A stretch of 64,000 nucleotides of DNA, from assembly GCA_016201285.1 (NCBI GenBank), contig JACQDE010000025.1, positions 1 through 64,000 of the forward strand, read 5' to 3'. Shown here piece by piece: positions 37,550 to 47,082 of this stretch (within the stretch, counting starts at the first letter, position 1; each line of letters opens with the position of its first letter). The translations under genes were made by a program, and so were the position numbers. This DNA is from Acidobacteriota bacterium (GTDB lineage Bacteria > Acidobacteriota > Terriglobia > Acidiferrales > UBA7541). Below the pieces are notes generated by a model. The model did not search any database. It was not told the DNA's origin and saw only the letters and a program-made list of their open reading frames with translations.

Positions 37550-38732
37550 ACAGCAGATCGAGCTCTATTACTACATGAAGCTGAACCGGCAGCTCGAGGA
37601 GCAGATGGTCAAGCTCTTCCGGCAGAACAAGATCGTCGGCGGGCTCTACTCGAGTCTGGGTCAGGAAGCGATTTCGGTGGGCACGGCGTACGCACTCGAG
37701 AAGCGCGACTGGCTGGCGCCGATGATCCGTAACATCGGCGCGCTGCTGGTAAAGGGCTTTCGCCCGCGCGATATTTTCACGCAGCACATGGCGCGGTACA
37801 CCTCGCCGACTAGGGGCAAGGACGGCACCAGCCACTTCGGAGATTTGAAGGAACTGCACGTGGTGTCGCCGATTTCGATGCTGGGCGACCTGATTCCGGT
37901 GATGACCGGCGTGGCGATGGCCGGGCGCTATCTGGGACAGAAAGTCGTGGCGCTGACGTGGATCGGGGACGGCGGCAGCTCCACCGGCGCGTTCCACGAG
38001 GGCATGGGGCTGTCAGCGTCGCAGCGCGCGCCACTGATTTGCGTGATCGAGAACAACCAGTGGGCGTATTCGACGCCGGTGAGCCGGCAAGTGCCGGCAC
38101 GCGACCTGGCGGACCGTGCGAAAGCCTACGGCGTGGCCAGTTCCATCGTGGACGGCAACGACGTGGTGGCCGTTTATCAAACCACGAAGGAGGCTGTGGA
38201 GCGCTGCCGCGCGGGCCAGGGCCCGGTGATCATCGAAGCGAAGACACACCGCATGCGCGGCCACGCACAACACGATCCCGCAGAGTATGTGCCGAAAGAA
38301 ATGGTGGAGTACTGGAAGGCCCGCGATCCCATCGCCCGCTACGAGAACTATCTTACCGCGAACAAACTGTGGAACGAAAAGGTGAAATCGGAAATCCTCG
38401 CCCGCATCGAGAAGGAAATCCTCGAAGACCAGGAGTTCGCGGAGAATTCGCCCTTCCCGCCGCCCGAACTGGCCGAGCAGGATGTCTATTGTGAAGGCCC
38501 GCTGCCGAACGAGGCGAAGTGGCGCCGGCCCATCGAAGAAGTGAGGCCGCCAAAGGCCAGCGTGAAGCCGGAGTGGACAGTGAAAGACTTTGGCGGACAG
38601 GAACATCCGACGCCCGGAGGGGCTCCGGCGAGCATCTCCGGAGACGGCACGGGCGCGGCTGCGCGGAAAGCGTCGAAGCCGGTGAAGAAGGCGCCCCCCG
38701 TGAAGGCATCACAGCCCAAAGGGAGGAAATAG
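37527..38732 (+). CDS. 2-oxoacid dehydrogenase E1 component alpha subunit (pyruvate/branched-chain type)
   Basis: 401 residues. Thiamine-diphosphate motif GDGGSSTGAFHEGMGLSA...NNQ is present, as are RYTSPTRGKDGTSHFG and KTHRMRGHAQHDP. The last 50 residues (about 352-401) form a Gly/Ala/Pro/Lys-rich tail not needed for the fold. Paired E1 beta and E2 follow. Pyruvate versus branched-chain 2-oxoacid as substrate cannot be settled from sequence alone. Confidence 0.93.
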   Translation: MKFPLTREQQIELYYYMKLNRQLEEQMVKLFRQNKIVGGLYSSLGQEAISVGTAYALEKRDWLAPMIRNIGALLVKGFRPRDIFTQHMARYTSPTRGKDGTSHFGDLKELHVVSPISMLGDLIPVMTGVAMAGRYLGQKVVALTWIGDGGSSTGAFHEGMGLSASQRAPLICVIENNQWAYSTPVSRQVPARDLADRAKAYGVASSIVDGNDVVAVYQTTKEAVERCRAGQGPVIIEAKTHRMRGHAQHDPAEYVPKEMVEYWKARDPIARYENYLTANKLWNEKVKSEILARIEKEILEDQEFAENSPFPPPELAEQDVYCEGPLPNEAKWRRPIEEVRPPKASVKPEWTVKDFGGQEHPTPGGAPASISGDGTGAAARKASKPVKKAPPVKASQPKGRK

Positions 38733-38734
38733 CC

Positions 38735-39709
38735 GTGGCCCAGGTGACGTTTCTGGAAGCGATCCGGCAGGCGCTGTTCGAGGAAATGGAGCGCGATCCG
38801 ACCGTCGTGTGCCTCGGCGAGGACATCGGCGTCTATGGCGGGGCGTTCAAGGTGACGCAGGGGTTGCTCGAGCGGTTCGGCTGGGAGCGGGTGATCGAAA
38901 CGCCGATCGCCGAAACCGGCATCGTCGGCGCGGCATGCGGAATGAGCTTTATGGGCCTGCGGCCGGTGGCAGAAATGCAGTTCATCGATTTCATTGCCTG
39001 CTGCTTCAATCAGATCACGAATTACGCGGCGAAGTCGTACTACCGGTGGGGCGCTCCGGTGCCTATCGTGGTGCGCGGGCCGTCGGGCGGCGGCGTACAC
39101 GGCGGGCCGTTTCATTCGGCCAACCCGGAAATGTATTTCGTGCACACACCGGGACTGAAAGTGGTCTATCCCTCGACACCCTACGACGCGAAGGGGCTGC
39201 TGAAGTCGGCGATCCGCGACAACAATCCGGTGCTCTTCTTCGAGCACAAGTTCCTCTACCGGCGGATCAAGGAAGAAATCCCCGAGGGAGATTACACGGT
39301 GCCGCTGGGGAAAGCGGTGGTGCGGCGCGAGGGCAAGGATCTGACGATCCTCTCGTACGGCGCGATGATGCACACGTCGCTCGAAGCCGTGGAGTTGCTG
39401 GCCAAGGAAGGGATTGATGCGGAGCTGATTGACCTGCGAACGCTGCTGCCGCTGGACCGCGAGATGATTTTGCAGTCCGTGAAAAAGACGAACAAGCTAA
39501 TGGTGGTGCACGAGGACACCAAAACCGGCGGGATCGCCGGCGAAATCGCCGCGGTCGTGTGCGAAGGCGCGTTCGAAGAACTGGACGGGCCGATCCTGCG
39601 CGTCACCAGCCTGGATACGCCGGTGCCGTATGCTCCGTCGCTGGAAGAACGGTTCCTGCCGAACGTGAACGACGTAGTGCGGACGGCGCGCGAGCTGGCA
39701 AACTATTGA
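38735..39709 (+). CDS. 2-oxoacid dehydrogenase E1 component beta subunit
   Basis: 324 residues from GTG with GGGAGG upstream. The beta-subunit signatures are TVVCLGEDIGVYGGAFKVTQGL, GIVGAACGMSFMGLRPVAEMQF, PSGGGVHGGPFHS and the C-terminal LRVTSLDTPVPYAP. It completes the thiamine-diphosphate site with E1 alpha. Two bases separate it from the preceding stop, indicating coupling. Confidence 0.96.
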   Translation: MAQVTFLEAIRQALFEEMERDPTVVCLGEDIGVYGGAFKVTQGLLERFGWERVIETPIAETGIVGAACGMSFMGLRPVAEMQFIDFIACCFNQITNYAAKSYYRWGAPVPIVVRGPSGGGVHGGPFHSANPEMYFVHTPGLKVVYPSTPYDAKGLLKSAIRDNNPVLFFEHKFLYRRIKEEIPEGDYTVPLGKAVVRREGKDLTILSYGAMMHTSLEAVELLAKEGIDAELIDLRTLLPLDREMILQSVKKTNKLMVVHEDTKTGGIAGEIAAVVCEGAFEELDGPILRVTSLDTPVPYAPSLEERFLPNVNDVVRTARELANY

Positions 39710-39727
39710 TTCTCTGAGGAGAGAAGC

Positions 39728-41056
39728 ATGCCGATTGATGTGATCATGCCGCAAATGGGCGAGAGCATTTTCGAGGGAACGATTACCAAATGGCTAAAGA
39801 AGCCGGGTGACCGCGTGGAGCGCGATGAGCCGCTCTTCGAGATTTCCACGGACAAGGTGGACGCCGAAATTCCTTCCCCGCAAAGCGGGGTGCTGAAGGA
39901 AATCAAAGTTGGCGAAGGGCAGACGGTGCCGATTCAGACCGTCGTCGCCGTGATTGATGCAGCCGGCGCCGCCGGTGTAGCGGCACCCGCCCCGGCGAAA
40001 GCGGCAACCCCTGCGACACCCACTCCTGCAGCGCCGAAGGCAGCCGCGCCTCCCCCAATTGCAAAGGCAGCAGCTCCTGCCCCGGCGGCGGCACCGCCAG
40101 CGACGGCGCCCGCTCCGGTCCGTCCGGCGGGAGAAAATGTGCGCAGCTCACCGCTGGTGCGCCGACTCGCGAAGGAACACAACATTGAGCTGGCCGCCGT
40201 GCCGGGGACCGGAGTGGGAGGGCGCATCAGCAAGAAGGATATTCTCGCGATCATCGAGCGGGGCAGCACGCGTCCCGCAGGCGCTCCGGCTGCGCCGTCC
40301 GCGGCGGGCACTGTGGCGCACGGAGTGCTCGAAAACGCCGTGCCGCGGGAGAAGATTTACTTCGGGCGGTATGAAGTGCAGCCGATGAGCGTGATGCGGC
40401 AGCGCATCGCCGAGCACATGGTGATCTCCAAACGCGTCTCGCCGCATGTCTATTCGGTGGACGAAGTGGACATGACGCGCATCGTCGCGCTGCGCGAGAA
40501 GAGCAAGGGCGAATTCGAAAGCCGTCATGCCACAAAGCTGACGTTCATGCCGTTTTTTGTGCGGGCCTGCGTGGAAGGCCTGCGGGCATTTCCCACGGTG
40601 AACGCGTCCGTAGACGGAGCGAACATTGTGCTGCACAAAGACATCAACATAGGCTTTGCGGTGGCCCTCGACTGGGGCCTGATCGTGCCGGTGATCAAGG
40701 GCGCGGAAGAAAAGAATTTCCTGGGGCTGCAGCGCGCGATCAACGACCTGGCAGAACGCGCGCGGACAAAGAAGTTGAAGCCGGAAGAGGTGCAGGAAGG
40801 TACGTTTGCGATTACGAACCCCGGCGTCTTCGGCGGGCTGATGGGCCTGCCGGTGATCAACCAGCCGAACGTGGCAATTCTCGGCCTGGGCGCGATTCAG
40901 AAGCGGCCGGTGGTGATTGACGACGCGATCGCGATCCGCTCGATGGTGTACCTCACGCTCAGTTACGACCACCGCGTGGTGGACGGCGCCGTCTCACACC
41001 AGTTCCTCGCCAAGGTGAAGCACATGCTCGAGGGCTGGAGCGAAAGCATCCTGTAA
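39728..41056 (+). CDS. Dihydrolipoamide acyltransferase (E2)
   Basis: 442 residues. One lipoyl domain (about 1-80) with the lipoyl-lysine motif EISTDKVDAEIPSP. A long Ala/Pro linker (about 84-135) precedes the E3/E1-binding domain (SSPLVRRLAKEHNIELAAVPGTG). The catalytic domain ends with YDHRVVDGAVSHQFL (HxxxDG). It forms the multimeric core of the complex. It closes the operon, with a hairpin after the stop. Confidence 0.96.
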   Translation: MPIDVIMPQMGESIFEGTITKWLKKPGDRVERDEPLFEISTDKVDAEIPSPQSGVLKEIKVGEGQTVPIQTVVAVIDAAGAAGVAAPAPAKAATPATPTPAAPKAAAPPPIAKAAAPAPAAAPPATAPAPVRPAGENVRSSPLVRRLAKEHNIELAAVPGTGVGGRISKKDILAIIERGSTRPAGAPAAPSAAGTVAHGVLENAVPREKIYFGRYEVQPMSVMRQRIAEHMVISKRVSPHVYSVDEVDMTRIVALREKSKGEFESRHATKLTFMPFFVRACVEGLRAFPTVNASVDGANIVLHKDINIGFAVALDWGLIVPVIKGAEEKNFLGLQRAINDLAERARTKKLKPEEVQEGTFAITNPGVFGGLMGLPVINQPNVAILGLGAIQKRPVVIDDAIAIRSMVYLTLSYDHRVVDGAVSHQFLAKVKHMLEGWSESIL

Positions 41057-41067
41057 CGAATTCCCTT

Positions 41068-41096
41068 GGGACAGGTCCGCTGTGGCGGCTTGTCCC
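41068..41096 (+). terminator. Hairpin after the E2 gene
   Basis: GGGACAGG and CTTGTCCC (41068-41096) frame a further GC pairing (CCGC/GCGG). It lies 12 bases after the E2 stop, between the convergent operons. It lacks a U-run and is a moderate call. Confidence 0.45.
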
Positions 41097-41232
41097 ATGC
41101 CTACTCTGAGCCTCCCACACTGAGATCCGTCCCTTTATTGCGATACCTCGGGCTGGCGTTTCATTTGCAGGAAAGATGCTGCCATCGGCCCAATCGCGAC
41201 GGCGCTCGCACTGTCCGCCAGTGAATAGCGCT

Positions 41233-43359
41233 TCAATTCAACTCCATCACGTAAAACTGCTGCAAGCGAATCGTGTTGCCGGTGGTGGCGGTGCCCCACT
41301 GCGCGGAGATTTGAATCGTGAGCGCGCCGTTGGTGGCGATGCCGGCAACGGGCTGCGCGATGCTGTTCATGAAGTTGCTTGAGCCACCGCCCTGAAATTC
41401 GTGCATGGTCTGGAGACCCGCTTCGACGCTGACGGCGGCCCCGGCCGCAGCCGTGCCTTGCAGGATGTAGCATTGCCCGAAGCCGCGGCTCGAAAGGCTC
41501 GCCACTGGCGCCACAGCCACACCAGCGGCCAATACCGTGCTGCCCGCCTTGAACCGAAGCACCAGCGTTGGCGGAGTCGCCGACGTGGTGAGCTGAAAGA
41601 CGCCGCAGACCTGAATGGTTTTTTTGGTGATGAGGAAGCTCGCGGGCATGGACCAGTTCGAGGCGAAGTTCGTCTCGGTGGTGCCCTGCGCGCCGGAGGC
41701 CGCGTCTACCTGGTTCCCGCCGGAAGCGGCAGTGCAATTCGCTTCCGTGGTGCAGTTGGTCATTTTCATCACGCGGGGGAAGAAGCCCGCCGTCGATTGA
41801 TTGCCGCCAGCGACAGTAGCCGACTGCGTCGAGTCGTAGCGAATGTCGCCGCCGGTGGTGGGCGCGGGACTCGCGGCGCTGGGATGCATGAGCGCGGTGA
41901 TCCCGCTCATGTCCTGCGTGGTCGCGCCGCTGTAGGTGTTCGACTGGTCGGTATAGACCGTGGCGCTGTGGCCCTGCGCTTTGGCAATCCGCGATCCCGC
42001 GTCGAGGCCGGCGTAGCCGCTCGTGGCATTTTTGTTCGTCGTCTTCTCGATGGATGAATCCGCATAGGCGGAAGTAATCGTGTTGCAGGTCGGCGCGGCG
42101 TTGTCATTCGTGGCCGTGACGACCTGATTTGAGCAGGAACCAGCGCCGGCAGCAGCCACGCTGGAAGTAACAAAGTTCATGCCGTCGCCGCGCAGGTAGC
42201 GGCTCAGCGTGGCGGCATTGTTTGCGCCCGTGCCGCCACTCGCAGGCGGCAGAATGCCGGTTACTTCGCCGGCGAGATCAATCGTGCTGCCAAGGAGCGA
42301 CACGTTTGCGGAGAGCCATCCGTCCGCCAATTTTCCCGCCACGTCGGCGAGAGGAATTTTCGACGCGGCGGGACTTGTCTGTGCGCTGGCGGGATCCTGA
42401 GTCACCTTTGACGAAGCGTTCAACGAAGCGTAGCCGCTGGCGGCGCCCTTGTTGGTGTTCACTTCGCACGTCGGACAGGCGATCGTGCGGTCGGCAGAGA
42501 GGTCGCCTCCGCCGGAGAGCGGCGAGCTGGCGTTGATCGCGCGCACTTGGACGACCGCTGACCCGGAGATGCGATTTGGTGACAACGCGCCGGCGGCGAC
42601 GTTGCTATCGCCAATGCCGGACAGTTGAGCCGCGGAAGGAGTGGAGACGCCGAGTTTAGCGGCGGTGATGGCGCCGTCTTTGACTGCTGCCTGCACGTTG
42701 CCGGCGCTCGGGTTGGTGAAGGCGATGGACGCCGTGTCTTGAAAATTAACGGCGCTGTTCGAGGCAAGATTCGCGCCGTTCGCCTGGTGCTGCGAGCCTG
42801 GGCCGCTCCCCGCGAGATCCACGCAGCCCACTTGCGGCGGGACTCCGGAGCCGTTGGACTGAAGCATTTTTCCGGAGGGACAGGGTGATGGCAGCTCAAT
42901 TTTTCTCGTGAGGTCGGCAACCAGGTTGGTGACCTGCGCCTCGCCGAGCATCACAGCGGGGACCGGCACGGTGGGCGCGCGCACGGTGGCGAGGGCGACA
43001 GGCACGGCGCTCGCGGGCACGGCCCAGTATTCGGTGGTGACGCGGCCGGACCTCAGCGCGTAGGCGACGCGATAGCTGGTACCGGAGGGCACGGCGCTGG
43101 TGTTCGGATAAAGCTGCACGCTAAAAGCGCCATTGGTGACCGTCACCGTGGTCTGGCCGGCTATCACCTGGCAGGGGCCGATGAGCAAGGTGGGCCAAGC
43201 AATCGTCACGCGGCCAGAAGCGAGCGAGCCATCGGCGTTGTAAAGCGTGTCCGAGACGGTGGTCTTTGGGGGACATTGGGCCGCCGCGGGCACGGGCAGC
43301 ACGCAACTCCACGCGGCCGCGCAGAGTGCGAGCAGAACACTGCGAATTTGCAATTGCAT
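41233..43359 (-). CDS. Fibre-like protein with N-terminal signal peptide
   Basis: 708 residues with GGAGGAG before the ATG. Residues about 1-28 form a Sec-type signal peptide (LLALCAAAWSCVLPVPAAAQ). A small beta domain follows (about 33-130, DTLYNADGSLASGRVTIAWP). Then comes a long repetitive stretch of GYASLNASSK-type and SGYAGLDAGSR-type words and Ala/Ser/Gly-rich segments, as in phage tail fibres. A C-terminal beta domain (about 560-708) has CGVFQLTTSATPPTLVLRFKAG and TGNTIRLQQFYVMELN. Phage fibres normally lack signal peptides. Adhesion or receptor binding is inferred. Confidence 0.75.
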   Translation of the reverse strand: MQLQIRSVLLALCAAAWSCVLPVPAAAQCPPKTTVSDTLYNADGSLASGRVTIAWPTLLIGPCQVIAGQTTVTVTNGAFSVQLYPNTSAVPSGTSYRVAYALRSGRVTTEYWAVPASAVPVALATVRAPTVPVPAVMLGEAQVTNLVADLTRKIELPSPCPSGKMLQSNGSGVPPQVGCVDLAGSGPGSQHQANGANLASNSAVNFQDTASIAFTNPSAGNVQAAVKDGAITAAKLGVSTPSAAQLSGIGDSNVAAGALSPNRISGSAVVQVRAINASSPLSGGGDLSADRTIACPTCEVNTNKGAASGYASLNASSKVTQDPASAQTSPAASKIPLADVAGKLADGWLSANVSLLGSTIDLAGEVTGILPPASGGTGANNAATLSRYLRGDGMNFVTSSVAAAGAGSCSNQVVTATNDNAAPTCNTITSAYADSSIEKTTNKNATSGYAGLDAGSRIAKAQGHSATVYTDQSNTYSGATTQDMSGITALMHPSAASPAPTTGGDIRYDSTQSATVAGGNQSTAGFFPRVMKMTNCTTEANCTAASGGNQVDAASGAQGTTETNFASNWSMPASFLITKKTIQVCGVFQLTTSATPPTLVLRFKAGSTVLAAGVAVAPVASLSSRGFGQCYILQGTAAAGAAVSVEAGLQTMHEFQGGGSSNFMNSIAQPVAGIATNGALTIQISAQWGTATTGNTIRLQQFYVMELN

Positions 43360-43421
43360 TAACTCCTCCGATCATGCAGAGGCAACGGAAAGAGGAACGA
43401 AGGTGTGGTGTGCTGGAGGGG

Positions 43422-43556
43422 TTATTCGCCAGCATAGGCTGCGTCAATCGCGTCACGCAGCTTGAGCAGGACCGACTTGAGCCGAGCTTTCTTCGCGGGG
43501 TTCTTCACAACGGCGCGGATCACCGAAAGCGCAAGAGCCAGAATTGTCGATTCCAT
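43422..43556 (-). CDS. 44-residue protein of the phage cassette
   Basis: Too short for many gene callers. ATG at 43556 is preceded by a perfect GGAGGTGAT site at about eight bases. The protein reads MESTILALALSVIRAVVKNP and then a basic helix KKARLKSVLLKLRDAID. It looks like a small amphipathic or peripheral-membrane helix pair. Lies between the coiled-coil membrane protein and the fibre gene. Function unknown. Confidence 0.65.
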   Translation of the reverse strand: MESTILALALSVIRAVVKNPAKKARLKSVLLKLRDAIDAAYAGE

Positions 43557-43573
43557 GATGGCATCACCTCCCT

Positions 43574-43804
43574 TCACGCAAAAATCCGTTGCAGGAGCCA
43601 GCCGACGACGACTCCGGCGCCAGTCATCAGCCAGAAAAGGCGGTCGTGAGCGCGGACTTTATCTTCCAGGCGCTGGATACGGCCCGGCTGGCCGTTGCCG
43701 GCAAGCTCGATCATCATCGTTTCGAGGAGCGTCAGCTTCTGGACGACGAGCAGCCGAAAATCGTGGCTGCGAAGGGGAACTGCGTCCGTGGTTGGCTTCA
43801 ACAT
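43574..43804 (-). CDS. Small coiled-coil protein with C-terminal membrane anchor
   Basis: 76 residues from an internal ATG at 43804 (an ATG at 43843 is possible). A helical part, QKLTLLETMMIELAGNGQPG and RIQRLEDKVRAHDRLFWL, is followed by one C-terminal span (LMTGAGVVVGWLLQRIF). The size and topology resemble XhlA-type phage proteins that work with holins. No lysozyme is present to make a lysis cassette. Membrane anchoring of the particle or a holin accessory are both possible. Confidence 0.6.
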   Translation of the reverse strand: MLKPTTDAVPLRSHDFRLLVVQKLTLLETMMIELAGNGQPGRIQRLEDKVRAHDRLFWLMTGAGVVVGWLLQRIFA

Positions 43805-43817
43805 GTGCAGGGCCTTC

Positions 43818-44207
43818 TCAGGGCGCGGGATGACTCGATCCATTCAGTGCGGGCAGCTCCTTCTGCAGTATGGGGATCTTGCTGACCAGCCAGTCGAGCA
43901 CCGAGTCGGCGAAGTAACCGAAGATGAGCGCGCTGCCGAGGTCCACGGAAATATCTGCTCCGATGTTGACGCCGAGCAGCGCGAAGAGGTTTGTCAGGCC
44001 GCGCGGGTTTGTCTGTAGCACCCAGAAGAGCCCGGCACAGAGGACGATGCGGACCAGCAGAGCGTCCCAGTAAAACGCGATGAACACGATCCGCGAATGG
44101 ATGGAGTTGCGTTTCGAGCGCACGGCCATGCCTGCTCGCTTCAGGATGTGGACGAACTGCCCGAGCAGGTAGAGCATCCAGATGACGGCGATGCTGTGTT
44201 CGCGCAC
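43818..44207 (-). CDS. Polytopic membrane protein, holin candidate
   Basis: 129 residues from a GTG at 44207. Three to four hydrophobic segments: IAVIWMLYLLGQFVHIL, IVFIAFYWDALLVRIVLCAGLFWVL and LGSALIFGYFADSVLDWLV. Charged loops separate them. Position after the tailspike and before a small coiled-coil membrane protein is typical of holins, but sequence identity to a holin family is not established. No endolysin gene accompanies it. Confidence 0.6.
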   Translation of the reverse strand: MREHSIAVIWMLYLLGQFVHILKRAGMAVRSKRNSIHSRIVFIAFYWDALLVRIVLCAGLFWVLQTNPRGLTNLFALLGVNIGADISVDLGSALIFGYFADSVLDWLVSKIPILQKELPALNGSSHPAP

Positions 44208-44227
44208 GATGCGATTCCTGGCGGCGG

Positions 44228-47047
44228 CTAGAACTTTATCACTGTCGCCCGAAAGCTCCCGCTGGCCGGGTCGGGTGTGCCGGTAAACGCGCACGCCCGC
44301 ACCGTCACTGTATTGGCCGCGCTCACCCACGAGTCAAACTGAACGCCAGCGACTTGCGCGGCGGTGGGCACCGCTAGGAATACCGGGTCGCCCGTCGCCG
44401 CTCCGGTGACGGTGATAGTCAAGTCGGCGGCGCAATTGGGCGCGGTGATGGCCGCAAAGTCGAGCGTGGCTGTGCCCGACAGGTTGCCCTTGATGGGTGC
44501 GCAGTTGGTCGAGGTCGAGAGGCAGACGCCGTTCGCGTCGCCCACAATGGCGCGGTCGCTTGTGTCGCCCGCGATGAGTAAAACGTTTCCGCTGCCAGCA
44601 GCATTCCGCATATACATGCTGCCGCTGTTGACCAGCGCGATGCTCCCACCCGTCGCTGTGCTTACCGACGAACCGATGGAGAGTTGCGCCGCCGCCCCTG
44701 CGTAGGCCATGAACCGGGCGTTCCCGCGAAAGTTGAAGAACCCGCTCGTCGGGTTCACGTCCATGTCCACGGTGGTATCGTCCGACTGGCGCAATTCAAG
44801 TTGGTTGCCATTTATAAAGAACGATTTGCGGTTTCCTCGCGCCGTCCGGGGCGAGAGCACGATGCGGTCTTGAAACTCGTTCCACAGCGGGCTGTTGCCC
44901 GCGCCTGTCGAGGGAGCGTTCACCCCCAGTGGAATCCAGTTCGCGTGTGTGTTGATGATTTTATGCACCGTGGCCGAGGGTGAAAATGACGGCCCGGCGT
45001 AGCCGTTATCCACCGACCGCGCATAGACGATGAGCGGCACGTTGAAGCTGTTGAAGTCAATCGCCTGCGAGTTGCCCGTAGAAGTGCTGCCGTTGATGCC
45101 GCCGAGGCCGATGATCTCAATGCCGCTCAGCGAGGCTGTGCCGGTGCCGACTACGTTGACTGACACCCGCGCATTGGCCGAACTTGGCAGCGCGGTATTG
45201 ACGAGGGTCAGGTTCCGCCCGCCGCAGCTCCCCGTCTGGCTGTAGATGTCTAGGCCAATCTTAGCCAAAGAGTCCGTGCTGGCGGCAACCAGAATATCCG
45301 CGAACTCTACGTTTTCGAGCGTCAGCCCCATGTTCACCGCGTCGAGCAGGATGCCGGTGCCCTGCTCGATCAGGATGTCGCGCAGGAAGAGGTTGGCCCC
45401 GTTAGCGAACGCGGAGTCATTCACGCCGTTGTCGGGGTCTGTCCAGCCGGTCGTCATCTTGATGGCGCTTGGCCCACCCAAATCCCACCGCACATTGGAA
45501 AAAGTGTTGTTCCCGCCCGCAAAGTTTTGCAGTTCGATGGCCGCTTTGTCGCCGCGCAGGTACACATTGTCGTGATGAATGTTGTAATGGATGCCCACCA
45601 GTTTCAGCGCGTCGTAAGTGTGGGTCGCGTCGTGGGTGTAGAAGCCAGAGTTCTTGGCGATAGAAGCCTCTGAGTTCACCCCCGCGCTCCCCAGATACAT
45701 CACTGCATGGCCGAAACTCTCAACAGTCAGGTTCTCGATGGAGTTGGAGCCGCCAAAAGCCATGACCGCCGCCAGCTTGTCGGCTGTCCAGGTCACGTAG
45801 ATGCGGCTGTCCCCCGCGTTAGCCTTTGCCACGCCATAGTGCGACACACCGAGGAGGTGGGCGTAGCGCGGCACGATGAGCGGGGTCGTCAGAACGTGGG
45901 CGGTATAGACCCCGCCAATGAAGGCCGTGGGCACAAACAAAGCGCCATAGGTGGCTCCAAAGTCAGACTGGCGAAAGGTCGCGTTCAGCGCCACCTGCAA
46001 CGGGTCAATCGTGGCCGTGTTGGTCGCGGGCGGTGTCGAGCCGGAGAACGTCAGGCTGTTGAACCTCGCCCCCAAGCTCCCCAGAGCGACATAGTGCCCG
46101 GTCTTGCCCGCAGGCGCTCCCCCGTTCGCGCTGGTCAACTCGAAATCTCCCACTACCCCGCTGGGCGTCTGCGCGTAGAAATTTACGTTGTCGTTCGACG
46201 CATAGGTGATGAACCCGTAGCACCCGCTGTTCCACAGGTTGTCACCCGGCCCGATGTGAATGCGGTTGGTCGCGCCGCTCGAAACAGTCAAGGTGCGCGT
46301 CGGGCTGGCCGTGGTCTCGCCGTTCCGGTTGAAGTACGTTACCTTGAAATAGTAAGTCCCCACGCCGATGCTCCCGCTGCTGTTGAATACGGTTGCAACG
46401 GGAGCAGCGGCCGGTGGAGCGGATGTGCCGCTGCTGTTGCCGACTGAAAATAGAGAATTCCAACGCAGCGCATGGAGCTCTTGCCAGGGCGCGGAGGAGC
46501 TGCCCAGGTCGTGGGAATCTGCCGCGCCGGGATTCAGGTTGCCGTTGAGCGTAAGGCTGAAGGCCGTAACCGGAGCGGAAAACGATACGGGGCCCTGCAC
46601 AGCTTGAGTGGTGGCGAGGTTTTTGATCAGCGGGTCGGGGAAAACGACGCCGGTGGTCGTAGGCGTAAGCGTTCCCAGGTTCAGGCTGATGCCGGTGATG
46701 GACCACTTCTGCTCGAAGAGCAGGTTGTTGTTGCTGTCCACGAGGCGCACGAGATAGTACGTGCCGCCGGGGACGAGGACGTCATTGCCATAGACGAAGG
46801 CACCGGCTTCGAGCACGCCGTTGGCCACGGAAAAGATCTTGACCATGGGCACGATTTGCGCCGACTGGTCATTGAGGCGCGTCGGCTGGCTCAACAGGAA
46901 AATGATTTTGCCGTTCACCGGCGTGCCGTCGGGGTTTTTGAATGTTCCCGTCAGGTTTGTGGCGGCTGCCGGGGCACAGAGGCCTAGGATCAGCAGGAGA
47001 AACATGCAGAAGCGCGATCCCGCACAAGTGTTGAAAGAGCGAATCAC
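44228..47047 (-). CDS. Tailspike-like beta-helix protein with signal peptide
   Basis: 939 residues from a GTG with AAGGAG six bases upstream; earlier in-frame codons run antisense to the hub gene. A Sec-type signal peptide ends near LCAPAAAT (residue about 29). The N-terminal beta domain (about 30-125) reads LTGTFKNPDGTPVNGKIIFL, similar in design to the domain of the second fibre. The centre (about 330-650) has the spaced IENLTVESFGHAVMYLG and LENVEFADILVAAS patterns of a right-handed parallel beta-helix, as in tailspikes. The C-terminal part is beta-rich. Polysaccharide binding or cleavage is inferred. Confidence 0.75.
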   Translation of the reverse strand: MIRSFNTCAGSRFCMFLLLILGLCAPAAATNLTGTFKNPDGTPVNGKIIFLLSQPTRLNDQSAQIVPMVKIFSVANGVLEAGAFVYGNDVLVPGGTYYLVRLVDSNNNLLFEQKWSITGISLNLGTLTPTTTGVVFPDPLIKNLATTQAVQGPVSFSAPVTAFSLTLNGNLNPGAADSHDLGSSSAPWQELHALRWNSLFSVGNSSGTSAPPAAAPVATVFNSSGSIGVGTYYFKVTYFNRNGETTASPTRTLTVSSGATNRIHIGPGDNLWNSGCYGFITYASNDNVNFYAQTPSGVVGDFELTSANGGAPAGKTGHYVALGSLGARFNSLTFSGSTPPATNTATIDPLQVALNATFRQSDFGATYGALFVPTAFIGGVYTAHVLTTPLIVPRYAHLLGVSHYGVAKANAGDSRIYVTWTADKLAAVMAFGGSNSIENLTVESFGHAVMYLGSAGVNSEASIAKNSGFYTHDATHTYDALKLVGIHYNIHHDNVYLRGDKAAIELQNFAGGNNTFSNVRWDLGGPSAIKMTTGWTDPDNGVNDSAFANGANLFLRDILIEQGTGILLDAVNMGLTLENVEFADILVAASTDSLAKIGLDIYSQTGSCGGRNLTLVNTALPSSANARVSVNVVGTGTASLSGIEIIGLGGINGSTSTGNSQAIDFNSFNVPLIVYARSVDNGYAGPSFSPSATVHKIINTHANWIPLGVNAPSTGAGNSPLWNEFQDRIVLSPRTARGNRKSFFINGNQLELRQSDDTTVDMDVNPTSGFFNFRGNARFMAYAGAAAQLSIGSSVSTATGGSIALVNSGSMYMRNAAGSGNVLLIAGDTSDRAIVGDANGVCLSTSTNCAPIKGNLSGTATLDFAAITAPNCAADLTITVTGAATGDPVFLAVPTAAQVAGVQFDSWVSAANTVTVRACAFTGTPDPASGSFRATVIKF

Positions 47048-47082
47048 ATCGAACTCCTTTGCCGCGCGCTGAAGTCTGCGGC

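Noticed and set aside
41135-41236. A 33-codon TTG-start frame on the minus strand after the fibre gene (KRYSLADSASAVAIGPMAA...)
   Set aside because: It overlaps the fibre stop and is short; there is no strong ribosome-binding site of its own and the composition is not distinctive. It is possible but not supported.
43422-44207. Lysis cassette (holin plus endolysin)
   Set aside because: Holin-like and XhlA-like membrane proteins exist, but no lysozyme, amidase or peptidase motif is adjacent, so a full lysis module is not claimed.
43818-44330. Extended N-terminus of the holin-like protein (upstream of 44207)
   Set aside because: It would run through the end of the tailspike gene and lacks hydrophobic pattern or a ribosome-binding site; the GTG at 44207 is preferred.
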